Both the position numbers and the translations under genes were made by a program. Shown piece by piece: positions 1-8,316 of a stretch of DNA of 56,440 nt (its first letter is position 1; the number at the start of each line of letters is the position of its first letter). The stretch spans positions 1-56,440 of the forward strand of contig JAGHUA010000037.1 in NCBI GenBank assembly GCA_018065085.1, in the 5' to 3' direction. The notes below the pieces were generated by a model. It had not been told where the DNA came from, did no database searches, and saw only the letters and a list, made by a program, of their open reading frames with translations. Origin of the DNA: Candidatus Liminaster caballi (GTDB lineage: Bacteria > Bacteroidota > Bacteroidia > Bacteroidales > UBA3663).

Positions 1-14
1 TGGTCTTTTGTTTG

Positions 15-44
15 CTTTATACCGAGGGCGTTGCCCCCGGTTAC
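15..44. repeat. REP-like palindrome, copy 1
   Basis: The 21-nt core at 21-41 (ACCGAGGGCGTTGCCCCCGG plus T) is near-palindromic. It is the exact reverse complement of the core at 36001-36021, and the flanking TTTAT also matches. A short imperfect palindrome around GCCTTCCAGGC follows at 55-66 and also has relatives at 36044-36092. This is a dispersed repeat. No transposase is present in the window. Confidence 0.7.
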
Positions 45-90
45 TCATAGTAAAGCCTTCCAGGCTTAGCATAACTGCATTAAACATCTC

Positions 91-384
91 GGAACTAACC
101 ACTACGTTTTTGCTGGTTAGATCTAAGACTTCGGAACTAACCAATACGATTGCGTTGGTTAGACTTAAGAGTTAGGAACTAACCAATACGATTGCGTTGG
201 TTAGACTTAAGAGTTGGGAACTAATCAATACGATTGCGTTGGTTAGACTTAAGAGTTGGGAACTAATCAATACGATTGCGTTGGTTAGATTTAAGACTTC
301 GGAACTAACCGATACGATTGCGTTGGTTAGAACTAAGAGTTGGGAACTAATCAATACGATTGCGTTGGTTAGATTTAAGACTTA
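91..384. repeat. Seven 42-bp tandem repeats with internal hairpins
   Basis: Units begin with GGAACTAA at 91, 133, 175, 217, 259, 301 and 343, and an eighth breaks off at 385. Each unit contains an inverted repeat, CTAACCAA / TTGGTTAG, around a 10-nt loop. The first unit is the most diverged. The period is 14 codons, so short open frames run through it on both strands, but nothing else suggests protein coding. The array lies between the REP-like palindrome and the 3' end of the DMT transporter gene. There are no unique spacers, so it is not a CRISPR array. Confidence 0.9.
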
Positions 385-413
385 GGAAGCCATCAGAACA
401 TAATTTTCAGCAT

Positions 414-1340
414 TTACTTGCCCTTGTTAATGATGTAAATGCCGAGCGCAGAGAGAGAGCCGGCAAGCAGATACTTCCAGAAGAACTGCTCGTGGAGGCA
501 GAGACAAGAGGAAAGAGCTCCGATGACTGGGATGAGCGAATTGTAGATTGCCACCTTGCCCACGGGATTGCATGTGAGGAGTTTATTGTAGAGCGAGAAG
601 CCGATCGTGGAAATGCCCACGAGCATGGCAAGGATGCAGCCGCCCCAAGGAGTGATGACGGGCAATGTGCCGCCTGCGACAAGACCGGCAATGATGAGCA
701 GAAGGCCGCCGAGCGCAAGGCTGTAGCCCGTGCCGGTGATCACATCGACACGCCGACCGAGGCCGCGGGTCATGAGCGAAGCAACGGCCGAGCACAGGGC
801 ATTGAGGATGATCATGCCATCGCCCAGCCATGTGAACTGACCGCTTTCCTTGCCGCCCAGATTGAGCGACAGGATGCCCGCAAAGCCGAGCAGACAGCCG
901 AGAACCTTGGTGGTGGTCATGCGGTCGCTCTTGAAGAAGATGCAGGCGAGGATCACAACGACAAACACACCCATCGAATTGAGAATCGACGCACGCGAAC
1001 CGTCGCTGTGCGACAGGCCAAAGTAGAAGAACGCATAATGGAACGTCGTGTTGACGAGCGCAAAGAGCAGGACGAACCACCAGTCGCCACCTGAGCGCAG
1101 CGCGAAGGGGCGTCGTGCCTTGGCGGCGATGGCAAGGACGATAAGGCCGGAGAGGCAGAAGCGTATGCCGGCAAACAGCATCTTGCTGCCCGTCATGGCC
1201 GCCGTGATGCCGAACTCCACCATTCCCAGTTTGATCAGCGGATAGGCCCAACCCCACACCGTGGCGGCCAGAAGCGCGAAGAAGGCAACCCACACGGGAC
1301 GCTGGAATATGCTTGTTTGATTGCTTTGATTGACAGACAT
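414..1340 (-). CDS. DMT superfamily (EamA) transporter
   Basis: This is a 308-residue inner-membrane protein with about ten hydrophobic segments in two five-helix halves, typical of EamA/RhaT-type drug/metabolite transporters. The substrate cannot be told from sequence. I chose the ATG at 1340 (MSVNQSNQ) over an in-frame ATG at 1385, because a promoter -10-like box (read on this strand, TATCTTTG at 1390-1383) lies inside the longer version. It is divergent from the pigment operon, with back-to-back promoters. Its stop codon lies 30 nt from the 42-bp tandem array. The family assignment is firm and the role is unknown. Confidence 0.85.
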   Translation of the reverse strand: MSVNQSNQTSIFQRPVWVAFFALLAATVWGWAYPLIKLGMVEFGITAAMTGSKMLFAGIRFCLSGLIVLAIAAKARRPFALRSGGDWWFVLLFALVNTTFHYAFFYFGLSHSDGSRASILNSMGVFVVVILACIFFKSDRMTTTKVLGCLLGFAGILSLNLGGKESGQFTWLGDGMIILNALCSAVASLMTRGLGRRVDVITGTGYSLALGGLLLIIAGLVAGGTLPVITPWGGCILAMLVGISTIGFSLYNKLLTCNPVGKVAIYNSLIPVIGALSSCLCLHEQFFWKYLLAGSLSALGIYIINKGK

Positions 1341-1382
1341 CAGAATAGAGTTTTCGGTTGTAATATTCAAAAATTGCGGGTG

Positions 1383-1414
1383 CAAAGATACGATAAATGT
1401 GCGTTCGACAGCAA
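1383..1414 (-). promoter_or_regulatory. Bacteroidetes-type promoter of the DMT gene
   Basis: On the minus strand, TTGC, 20 nt, then TATCTTTG fits the Bacteroidetes sigma pattern. The box lies about 43 nt upstream of the chosen ATG at 1340. Confidence 0.7.
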
Positions 1415-1450
1415 TTTTTGACGAGATTTTTTGTGTTTTTCGCGTTTTTC

Positions 1451-1481
1451 TTGGTTTTCTCGGAATTAATAAGTATCTTTG
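1451..1481 (+). promoter_or_regulatory. Promoter of the pigment operon
   Basis: TTGG at 1451-1454, 19 nt, then TATCTTTG at 1474-1481, 33 nt before the methyltransferase ATG at 1514. It is the only consensus-like site I found before the pigment genes. Together with the close gene spacing, this suggests one long transcript. Confidence 0.75.
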
Positions 1482-1513
1482 CGCGCAAAAATATTAAAAC
1501 GTACACAACGATT

Positions 1514-2611
1514 ATGCATCTGACACCGGCACTCGAAAAGAAATATACCAAGGAGCAGCTCAAGGCTCCGGAGGCACAGCGCCTCGCCGAGTTCATCGCC
1601 TGGGGGCCAATGATCTTCCAGGTTTCCCGCCTCATGCTCAAATGGGGAATCCTCGACATGCTGCGCGACAGCGACAACGGCCTTACACGCGCCGAGGTGG
1701 TGGAGAAGACCGGATTGAGCGACTACGCCGTGAAGGTGTTGCTCGAAGGTTCGCTCTGCATCGGCACGATCCTGGTCGATCCGCAAACCGAACGCTACAC
1801 CATCTCGAAGACCGGCTGGTTCCTCATCATGGATCCTGCCACACGCGTCAACATCGACTTCAACCACGACGTCAACTATGAGGGCCTGTTCCACCTCGAC
1901 GAAGCCCTGAAGGAAGGCCGTCCGGCAGGCTTGAAGCACTTTGGCGACTGGCCGACCGTCTATGAGGGACTCTCGCAGCTTCCGCCCGAAGTGCAGAAGA
2001 GCTGGTTCGGCTTCGACCATTTCTACAGCGACTCATCGTTCCCCGAGGCGCTCAAGGTGGTGTTCGGCTATAAGCCGCGCACATTGATGGACGTAGGCGG
2101 CAACACAGGCAAATGGGCGATGCAGTGTGTCGGCTATGACAAGGACGTGGAGGTCACCATCGTCGATCTGCCGCAGCAGATTGCCATGATGCGCGAACAG
2201 ACAAACGGCCGCGAGGGAGCCGACCGCGTGCATGGTCACGGCATGAACCTGCTCGATCCGCGCAATGCCTTCCCTACCGACCGCCATTATGACGTGATCT
2301 GGATGAGCCAGTTCCTCGACTGCTTCTCGATGCCCGAGATAATCTCCATCCTGAGCCGTGCGGCAGCCATCATGGACGACGACAGCCGTGTCTGCATCAT
2401 GGAGACGCTCTGGGATCGCCAGCGCTTCGAGCCGGCAGCCCTCTGCCTCACCATGACAAGCGTCTATTTCACCGACATTGCCAATGGCAACAGCAAGATG
2501 TACAACACCGAGGACATGCAGGCATGCATCGAGGCGGCAGGTCTCTACATCGAGCATATCCACGACAATCTCGGACAGGGTCACAGCATCATCGTCTGCA
2601 AGAAGAAGTAA
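1514..2611 (+). CDS. SAM-dependent O-methyltransferase of the pigment cluster
   Basis: This 365-residue protein resembles class I plant/polyketide-type O-methyltransferases (Methyltransferase_2 fold). It has an N-terminal winged-helix/dimerisation region (about 25-100) and a Rossmann SAM site with LMDVGGNTGKWA at about 191-202, followed by an acidic segment (TIVDLPQQ). Related enzymes in flexirubin and aryl-polyene clusters methylate the ring or its hydroxyl, and that role is inferred here. The open frame extends upstream to 1397, but the ATG at 1514 is preferred because it lies downstream of the promoter and the earlier stretch is low-complexity and hydrophobic. The next gene starts 6 nt after the stop, so the genes are probably coupled. 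Confidence 0.85.
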   Translation: MHLTPALEKKYTKEQLKAPEAQRLAEFIAWGPMIFQVSRLMLKWGILDMLRDSDNGLTRAEVVEKTGLSDYAVKVLLEGSLCIGTILVDPQTERYTISKTGWFLIMDPATRVNIDFNHDVNYEGLFHLDEALKEGRPAGLKHFGDWPTVYEGLSQLPPEVQKSWFGFDHFYSDSSFPEALKVVFGYKPRTLMDVGGNTGKWAMQCVGYDKDVEVTIVDLPQQIAMMREQTNGREGADRVHGHGMNLLDPRNAFPTDRHYDVIWMSQFLDCFSMPEIISILSRAAAIMDDDSRVCIMETLWDRQRFEPAALCLTMTSVYFTDIANGNSKMYNTEDMQACIEAAGLYIEHIHDNLGQGHSIIVCKKK

Positions 2612-2617
2612 GAGGCA

Positions 2618-3514
2618 ATGGCTCTGGAGCATGAAGAATGGAAGGGCACGACGGGCGGTTTGCCCTGGATGCAGCGCACGATGATCAAATGGCTGTCGGT
2701 CATTGACCAGCGTGTGATCTACGTTGCCCTGGTGATGATATTCGTGCCGTTCTACATGCTGACGTGCAACCGCGAGTACCGTGCCATGTACCATTTCTAC
2801 CATCGCGTCCGTCGCGAGCCTTGGTGGAAGTCGTTCGCCCATGTGTTCGTCAATCAGTATCACTTCGGGCAGGTCATCGTCGATCGTTTTGCTGCCTTTG
2901 GCGGCCGTGAGTTCAAGTTCGAGATGGACGACCGTGAGTGGGCCGTCTATTGCGGGATGGCCAATGCCGACGACGGTTTCCTGCAGCTCAGCTGTCACAT
3001 GGGCAACTACGAGCTTGCCGGTTACATCCTGCGCCAGCCGAAGAAGACGATGCACGCCCTGGTGTTCATGGGCGAGACAGAGACGATGATGCAGAATCGC
3101 GCCAAGCTCTTTGCCCCGAGAGGCGTTGAGATGGTGCCTGTGATGCCCGACATGAGCCACATCTTCGCCCTGAACAATGCCCTGCGCGACGGCAATGTGG
3201 CAAGTATGCCAGGCGACAGAATCTTCGGATCGACCAAGGCGGTGGAATGCCGGATGCTCGGCCATCGGGTGCAGCTGCCGCAGGGGCCGTTCCAGCTGGC
3301 GGTGACGCGCGAGGTCAGGTTGATGGCTGTCTGGGTGATGAAGGCGTCGCACGACACCTACCGTGTGCATTGCCACGAACTCAAGGCCAATCCCGAGCTG
3401 AAGAAATCTGAAAGGGTAGCCGACCTTGCCCGCCAGTTCGCCGCGCACATGGAGCAGATGATCGAGCAGTATCCGACACACTGGTTCAACTACTTTGAGT
3501 TCTTCGAACAATGA
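2618..3514 (+). CDS. LpxL/HtrB-like membrane acyltransferase
   Basis: This 298-residue protein has one N-terminal membrane segment (about 31-49) and the LpxL-family catalytic pattern H-x4-E in LSCHMGNYEL (His127, Glu132). It also has a GDR motif and the C-terminal QYPTHWFNYFEFF block, which matches the end of lipid A late acyltransferases. In pigment clusters of this type the enzyme is thought to move the acyl/polyene chain from its carrier protein onto a lipid acceptor at the inner membrane, which is inference here. It is packed between the methyltransferase (6 nt) and a hotdog protein (21 nt). It is unlikely to be the housekeeping lipid A enzyme, given its place inside the operon. Confidence 0.85.
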   Translation: MALEHEEWKGTTGGLPWMQRTMIKWLSVIDQRVIYVALVMIFVPFYMLTCNREYRAMYHFYHRVRREPWWKSFAHVFVNQYHFGQVIVDRFAAFGGREFKFEMDDREWAVYCGMANADDGFLQLSCHMGNYELAGYILRQPKKTMHALVFMGETETMMQNRAKLFAPRGVEMVPVMPDMSHIFALNNALRDGNVASMPGDRIFGSTKAVECRMLGHRVQLPQGPFQLAVTREVRLMAVWVMKASHDTYRVHCHELKANPELKKSERVADLARQFAAHMEQMIEQYPTHWFNYFEFFEQ

Positions 3515-3535
3515 TATTGAAGGAGTTCATCGAAC

Positions 3536-3955
3536 ATGGATTATAGAAGCATCGACATACGAGAGATCCTGCCACAGGGCGAGGCGTTCCGCATGGTGGA
3601 TAGGCTGTGCGAGTGGTCGCTCGAACACACGGTGACCGAGTTTGAGGTGAAGGCCGACAACTACTTCGTGGGCGACGGACGCTTTTCGGTCAGCGGATTG
3701 ACCGAGAACATCGCACAGACGAGTGCCGCGCGCATCGGGTACTACCATAAATACGTGTTGCACACACCTGTGAGCATCGGATTCATCGGCGCCGTGCAGG
3801 GATTGAAGGTCATGCGGCTGCCCGAAGTGGGAGAGAGGCTGACCACGAGCATCGATGTGACCGCCGAGGCGTTCGGCATGGTGTCGTTCGACGCTGAGAT
3901 CCGTGACGCCGACGGACAGCCGATTGCCACCGGCCGTATGAAGACCGCAGAATGA
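3536..3955 (+). CDS. ApeP-like hotdog dehydratase subunit without catalytic His
   Basis: This 139-residue single hotdog-fold protein is of the size of FabZ/ApeP 3-hydroxyacyl-ACP dehydratases. The FabZ-type entry motif is recognisable as ILPQGEAFRMVDRL (residues 11-24). Where FabZ has a catalytic His after LP, this protein has Gln. The hot-dog helix carries SGLTENIAQTSA. The other hotdog gene of the cluster (8725-9054) keeps its HFPGHP motif. The two may form a heterodimer in which this one is structural, or residues elsewhere may compensate. It lies between the acyltransferase and the first ketosynthase, 12 nt before the latter. Confidence 0.75.
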   Translation: MDYRSIDIREILPQGEAFRMVDRLCEWSLEHTVTEFEVKADNYFVGDGRFSVSGLTENIAQTSAARIGYYHKYVLHTPVSIGFIGAVQGLKVMRLPEVGERLTTSIDVTAEAFGMVSFDAEIRDADGQPIATGRMKTAE

Positions 3956-3967
3956 GAAAAACAGAGA

Positions 3968-5665
3968 ATGATAAGAATCATAGCTGATAACATACTGTCG
4001 CCACTCGGAGCGACCACCGCAGAGAATCTGGCAGCCGTCAGGGAGGGACGTTCGGCATTGGCCGAGCACCGTCATGAGGGAATGCCCGAGGCGTTTGTGG
4101 CTTCGCTGTTCGACACTCCGCTCAGTTTCGAGGAGGGATTGAAGCTCGGCATCCGTGCGGCATTGGCTGACGCTGAGGCGAAGGGCCGGCCAGTCAATCC
4201 GTCGGCAGCAGACACGCTCTTTGTGGTGTCGTCCACCAAGGGCAACATCGCCGACTTCGAGCCGCTGGCCGATTCTGCGCGTCGCGTGGCTCAGCATTTC
4301 GGCAACGCAAACCGTCCGGTGGTTGTGTCGAACGCCTGCATCAGCGGCCTGTCGGCTCTGATCACGGCCAAGCGACTGTTGGAGTCGGGAGAGTATCGCA
4401 CGGCAATCGTGGTGGGTTACGACGTGCAGTCGAAATTCATCGTGAGCGGCTTCCAGTCGTTCAAGGCGCTGGCACCCGATCCATGCCGTCCGTTCGATGG
4501 CGACCGCTGCGGATTGAACCTTGGCGAAGCTGTGGCAACCATGGTTCTGACAGTCAGCGCGAACGAAGGCGGCTGGATCATGAGAAGCGGAGCTGTGAAC
4601 AATGATGCCAATCATATTTCCAATCCGTCGCGCACAGCCGAGGGCTCGCTTCGTGCCATTGAGGGCGCATTGACCTTAAAAGATGCCGACGGAAGTCAGT
4701 CGGTCATCGCTGCCGACGATCTGGCTTGCATCTCAGCTCATGGCACAGCCACACTCTACAACGACGAGATGGAAGCCGTGGCCATCGACCGCGCAGGCCT
4801 TTCGCATGTGCCGGTGTTCAGCCTTAAAGGCTATTACGGCCACACGATGGGCGCTGCCGGATTGCTCGAAAGCATCATCACGCTCCATGCCGTGGAGGAA
4901 GGCTGGATCCCTGCCACACGCGGCTTTGAGGAGGAAGGCACCTCGCGCCCGATCAACGTGAGTGGCAATGTACGTGAGGTGGCCCTCGGCGATGACGGCA
5001 AACCAAAGCGCAAGGTCTTGAAGCTACTGTCGGGTTTCGGCGGCTGCAACGCTGCCGTGGTGTTCGAGCTTCAGGACAACCTCAGCCGTCCGACCGTTAT
5101 TGACCGCACGGAAGCAGCAGGTCTTTCGGCCGATGTTCGCGTCACGATCAGTTCGCCCGCATCGCTGACCGAGCTTTACAAAGAACTCAAGGCAAAGGAC
5201 GAAGCGAACGGCAACTACCCGAAGTTCTACAAGATGGATCCGCTCAGCAAACTCGGCTACATCGCCTCCGAGATGCTGCTTGAGAAAGAGGCGGCAATGA
5301 CGGGGTGTGAGCGATTCACCGCCAGGGAAGACCGTGCGGTGGTGATTTGTACGCGCCACGGCTCGCTGGCCGACGACCTTGCCTATCAGGACACGATCAG
5401 CCGTGCCGACGAATACTTCCCGAGCCCTGCCGTCTTTGTCTATACATTGCCAAACATCGTGACGGGCGAGATTGCCCTGCGCAACCATTATTACGGTGAG
5501 ACTTCATGTTTTGACAATCTTGACAATGACAACATGACAATCGAACGCCTCGTCCGCACGGCTTTCGCCGACCGAAGGATAACGTCGGTCATCGGCGGAT
5601 GGCTAGATTATGTGGATGCCGACCATTTCTCAGCCGACCTCGCCGTCTATCATAGCAAAGAATAA
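3968..5665 (+). CDS. Beta-ketoacyl synthase with a C-terminal KS-like extension
   Basis: This 565-residue protein is about 150-180 residues longer than a usual FabF-type ketosynthase. The N-terminal thiolase-fold enzyme (1 to about 370) has a full catalytic set: Cys124 (SNACISG), His258 (SAHGTATLYND) and His292 (KGYYGHTMGAAG). From about 385 a second domain follows, with LPNIVTGEIALRNHYYGE and an ETSCF segment. This looks like a decayed ketosynthase N-terminal half and could play a chain-length or docking role. It corresponds to the ApeO-type elongating ketosynthase of aryl-polyene clusters. The stretch encoding DNLDNDNMT (about 5512-5538) is made of TGACAA repeats. The last 25 bp, including the stop, are duplicated directly after the gene. 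Confidence 0.85.
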   Translation: MIRIIADNILSPLGATTAENLAAVREGRSALAEHRHEGMPEAFVASLFDTPLSFEEGLKLGIRAALADAEAKGRPVNPSAADTLFVVSSTKGNIADFEPLADSARRVAQHFGNANRPVVVSNACISGLSALITAKRLLESGEYRTAIVVGYDVQSKFIVSGFQSFKALAPDPCRPFDGDRCGLNLGEAVATMVLTVSANEGGWIMRSGAVNNDANHISNPSRTAEGSLRAIEGALTLKDADGSQSVIAADDLACISAHGTATLYNDEMEAVAIDRAGLSHVPVFSLKGYYGHTMGAAGLLESIITLHAVEEGWIPATRGFEEEGTSRPINVSGNVREVALGDDGKPKRKVLKLLSGFGGCNAAVVFELQDNLSRPTVIDRTEAAGLSADVRVTISSPASLTELYKELKAKDEANGNYPKFYKMDPLSKLGYIASEMLLEKEAAMTGCERFTAREDRAVVICTRHGSLADDLAYQDTISRADEYFPSPAVFVYTLPNIVTGEIALRNHYYGETSCFDNLDNDNMTIERLVRTAFADRRITSVIGGWLDYVDADHFSADLAVYHSKE

Positions 5666-5690
5666 CGCCGTCTATCATAACAAAGAATAA
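5641..5690 (+). repeat. 25-bp tandem duplication spanning the ketosynthase stop codon
   Basis: The 25 bp at 5641-5665 end with the TAA stop. They are repeated at 5666-5690 with one mismatch (CATAGCAAAG versus CATAACAAAG). The second copy is untranslated and fills most of the gap to the ACP gene. Confidence 0.9.
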
Positions 5691-5722
5691 CAAACAACGT
5701 ACTAACAAAACCAAATAAGAAT

Positions 5723-5974
5723 ATGGAAATTGAAAAGCTTAAGGAACAGATTATCGACGCATTGAACCTCGAAGACCTCACACCTGCCGACATTGAGGAC
5801 GACGCTCCTCTCTTCGGTGAGGGCCTTGGCCTTGACTCGATCGACGCTCTCGAACTTATCGTGCTCATGGAGAAGTTCTACGGCATCAAGCTTCAGAACC
5901 CAGCCGAGGGCAAGAACATCTTCAAGTCGGTCAACTGCATGGCTGCCTACATCGAGGCAAACCGCACAAAGTGA
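5723..5974 (+). CDS. Acyl carrier protein 1 of the pigment cluster
   Basis: This 83-residue acidic four-helix carrier protein has the phosphopantetheine site GLDSIDALEL, with Ser39 as the attachment residue. The extended polyene would be tethered here during elongation by the neighbouring ketosynthases. It lies between the two catalytic ketosynthase genes, and the second begins 46 nt after its stop. It differs clearly in sequence from the second ACP at 13912, so the two probably carry different intermediates (for example the starter versus the growing chain), which is inferred. Confidence 0.92.
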   Translation: MEIEKLKEQIIDALNLEDLTPADIEDDAPLFGEGLGLDSIDALELIVLMEKFYGIKLQNPAEGKNIFKSVNCMAAYIEANRTK

Positions 5975-6020
5975 TCAGGACAAAACTCACAAAGCAAAAA
6001 AAGGCAAACAAAAAGTAAAG

Positions 6021-7232
6021 ATGAGCAAGCGACTGGTCATAACTGGCGCCGGTGTGGTATCGGCCATCGGAGTGGGTAAGGAACAGAACCTCCGCGCTCT
6101 GCAGACGATGCAGGGTGGGGTGGCTCTGGTATCTTATCTTGCCACCGAACACACCGAATGCCGTGTGGGCGAGGTGAAGCTGACCAATGGCGAGATGATG
6201 CAGATGCTGGGCATCGCGGAGGACACTCCGATGGTGCGCACATCGCTGCTCGGTATGCTGGCTCTGCGTGAAGCCGTGGCCGAGGCAGGTCTTTCGTCCG
6301 AGGACATTGCCGAGTCGGCTTTCATCAACGGCACGACCGTAGGCGGCATGGACATGAGCGAGCAGTTCTATCTCGACTTCATCAGCGAGACGGGTGCTGA
6401 GGGTGCTCCTGTGCATTACATCAAGACGCACGACTGCGGATCGAGCACCGACCTCATTGCCGATTACGCCGGACATTTCGCCATGACCACGAGCATCTCT
6501 ACTGCCTGTTCGTCGGCTGCCAATGCCTTTGTGCTTGGTGCCCGCATGATCGAATCAGGTGAATTCGACCGCGTGGTGGTGGGAGGTTCGGAATGTCTCT
6601 CGAAGTTCCATCTGAATGGCTTCAACACGCTGATGATCCTCGATCAGGAGCCTTGCCGTCCGCTCGATGCCACACGTGCCGGCTTGAATCTCGGCGAGGG
6701 CGCTGCTTTCCTTGTGCTCGAATCAGAGGAGGCTGCCAGTCGTCGCGGAGCCAGGGTGATCGGTGTGCTCGAAGGCTTTGGCAATGCGTGCGACGCTTTC
6801 CATCAGACAGCTTCGTCGGCCGACGGTGAGGGCGCATTCCTTGCCATGAGCCAGGCACTCGCGAGGGCTGGCGTACGGCCATCGGACGTCGATTACGTCA
6901 ACTGCCACGGCACTGGCACGCCCAACAACGACCCGAGCGAGATTGCAGCCATGCGTCGCGTGTTTGGCAATGCCCTGCCGCCGTTCTCATCGACCAAGGG
7001 ATTCACGGGCCACACCACAAGTGCGTCGGGAAGCATCGAAGCTGTGTTCTGCCTCCTTGCTCTCAGCCACCAGTTCCTGCCGGTGAGCCTTAACTGGAGC
7101 CAGCCGATCGAGCCGGATCTTATTCCCGTCACCCAGCAGACTTCGGTGCCTGCACGTCCGATCCGTCGCATCCTGTGCAACGCTTTCGGATTCGGAGGCA
7201 ACGACACGTCGCTCCTCTTCTCGAAGAGCTGA
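6021..7232 (+). CDS. Beta-ketoacyl-ACP synthase (ApeR/FabF-like)
   Basis: This 403-residue protein is a full-length FabF-type ketosynthase with Cys163 (STACSSAANA), His296 (NCHGTGTPNNDP) and His331 (STKGFTGHTTSASG). It starts MSKRLVITGAGVVSAIG, the usual first strand of the family. The ATG at 6021 gives this canonical N-terminus; an in-frame extension back to 5793 would overlap the ACP in another frame and is not credible. It would catalyse decarboxylative Claisen condensation of malonyl-ACP with the starter or growing chain. A polypyrimidine repeat tract separates it from the next gene. Confidence 0.9.
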   Translation: MSKRLVITGAGVVSAIGVGKEQNLRALQTMQGGVALVSYLATEHTECRVGEVKLTNGEMMQMLGIAEDTPMVRTSLLGMLALREAVAEAGLSSEDIAESAFINGTTVGGMDMSEQFYLDFISETGAEGAPVHYIKTHDCGSSTDLIADYAGHFAMTTSISTACSSAANAFVLGARMIESGEFDRVVVGGSECLSKFHLNGFNTLMILDQEPCRPLDATRAGLNLGEGAAFLVLESEEAASRRGARVIGVLEGFGNACDAFHQTASSADGEGAFLAMSQALARAGVRPSDVDYVNCHGTGTPNNDPSEIAAMRRVFGNALPPFSSTKGFTGHTTSASGSIEAVFCLLALSHQFLPVSLNWSQPIEPDLIPVTQQTSVPARPIRRILCNAFGFGGNDTSLLFSKS

Positions 7233-7326
7233 TCTCGAAATGCCGTCCCTTCGTCCTTCGTCTTTCGTCCTTCCTCCTTCGTCTTTCGTCTTTCGTCCTT
7301 CCTCCTTCGTCTTTCGTCTTTCGTCT
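7233..7326. repeat. Polypyrimidine heptad-type tandem tract
   Basis: The gap between the ketosynthase and the KS-like chain length factor consists mostly of repeated TTCGTCC / TTCGTCTT / TTCCTCC units. Related tracts occur at about 19960-20005 and 49818-49837, and on the opposite strand at about 38523-38575. No hairpin is evident. Confidence 0.75.
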
Positions 7327-7350
7327 AATCAATAATCCTCTTGCATCAAC

Positions 7351-8316
7351 GTGTACGTTCAAGCCGCCAACCAGATTTCAATCCAGAATCCGCTCTCCGA
7401 AGAGTGGATTGACGCTCCATTGACCTGCAGCGACAGCTATTGCCGTGCTCAGGATCCCGACTTCAAGCCGTACGTTTCGCCCATTGAGGGACGTCGCATG
7501 GGGAAGGTACTGAAACGTGCCCTCGCCGTATCGCTCAAGACGCTGCGTGACACGGGCATCGAACATCCTGATGCCATCATCACCGGCACAGGATTGGGCA
7601 GCGTGGAGAGCACCGAGGCGTTCCTTCTTGACATGTGTAAGAATGGCGAACAGTTGCTCAAGCCGACACATTTCATGCAATCGACCCACAACACCATCGG
7701 GTCGCTTGTGGCCATCCAGACAAAGACGCACGGCTATAATTCCACCTATTCGCACAAGCAGATAAGCTTCGAGTCGGCACTCTATGATGCGTTCGTCCAG
7801 CTCCGTGCCGGCGAGATCGGCAATGCGCTCGTCGAGGGTCATGACGGCACCACACCGAGCTATTTCCGTATGCTCGAACTGATAGGATACGTGGGCAACG
7901 AGGGTCAGGTGGCGTGCAGCGAGGCTTCGATGGCAACGCTGATCAGCTCCACGCCGTCGGACAGCGACCTCTGTCAGCTCAAAGCTGTCAAGCTCATGCA
8001 CCGACCTTCGATTGACGATTGGAAGAATGCCATCGCGCGCCTCGATCTTCCGTCGGACACGGTGGTATTCACTGGCGAAAACGGACACGCGGCCAACGAC
8101 CGTCTTTATTCCGACGTGCTCACGGCGCTGCTGCCTGATGTGCCGACGGTGAGGTATAAACAATGGTTCGGCGAATGCTATTCGGCAAGTGCGCTTGGCT
8201 TCTATGCCGCGGCGCATCTGCTCAAAGCCGGGAAACTGCCGGGCAACGCATCTGCCGCCCTGCTCCTGACCATGGATCTTGATGGCGACGCCGCCTTAAC
8301 TCTTCTTGCCCGATGA
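7351..8316 (+). CDS. KS-like chain length factor (ApeC-like), no catalytic Cys
   Basis: This 321-residue thiolase-fold protein is shorter than an active ketosynthase. It starts at GTG 7351. Around the position of the active-site Cys it reads NSTYSHKQISFESALYD, with no cysteine, and the HGTGT box is absent, although GENGHAAND sits at that place. It therefore looks like a chain length factor of type II polyketide systems that would pair with one of the two active ketosynthases. Which partner it uses is not shown by sequence. Its stop overlaps the next gene's start (ATGA, 8313-8316), which implies translational coupling. Confidence 0.8.
   Translation: MYVQAANQISIQNPLSEEWIDAPLTCSDSYCRAQDPDFKPYVSPIEGRRMGKVLKRALAVSLKTLRDTGIEHPDAIITGTGLGSVESTEAFLLDMCKNGEQLLKPTHFMQSTHNTIGSLVAIQTKTHGYNSTYSHKQISFESALYDAFVQLRAGEIGNALVEGHDGTTPSYFRMLELIGYVGNEGQVACSEASMATLISSTPSDSDLCQLKAVKLMHRPSIDDWKNAIARLDLPSDTVVFTGENGHAANDRLYSDVLTALLPDVPTVRYKQWFGECYSASALGFYAAAHLLKAGKLPGNASAALLLTMDLDGDAALTLLAR

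Noticed and set aside
91-384. CRISPR array from the regular repeats
   Set aside because: The 42-bp units are contiguous and nearly identical throughout, with no unique spacers, and there are no cas genes.
583-1677. Leftward frame covering the start of the methyltransferase
   Set aside because: It is a second frame of the DMT gene strand, Arg/His/Cys-rich, and crosses both promoters.
2033-3511. 492-codon leftward open frame
   Set aside because: It lies opposite the methyltransferase and acyltransferase, is rich in His/Arg from reverse-complemented codons and has no domain.
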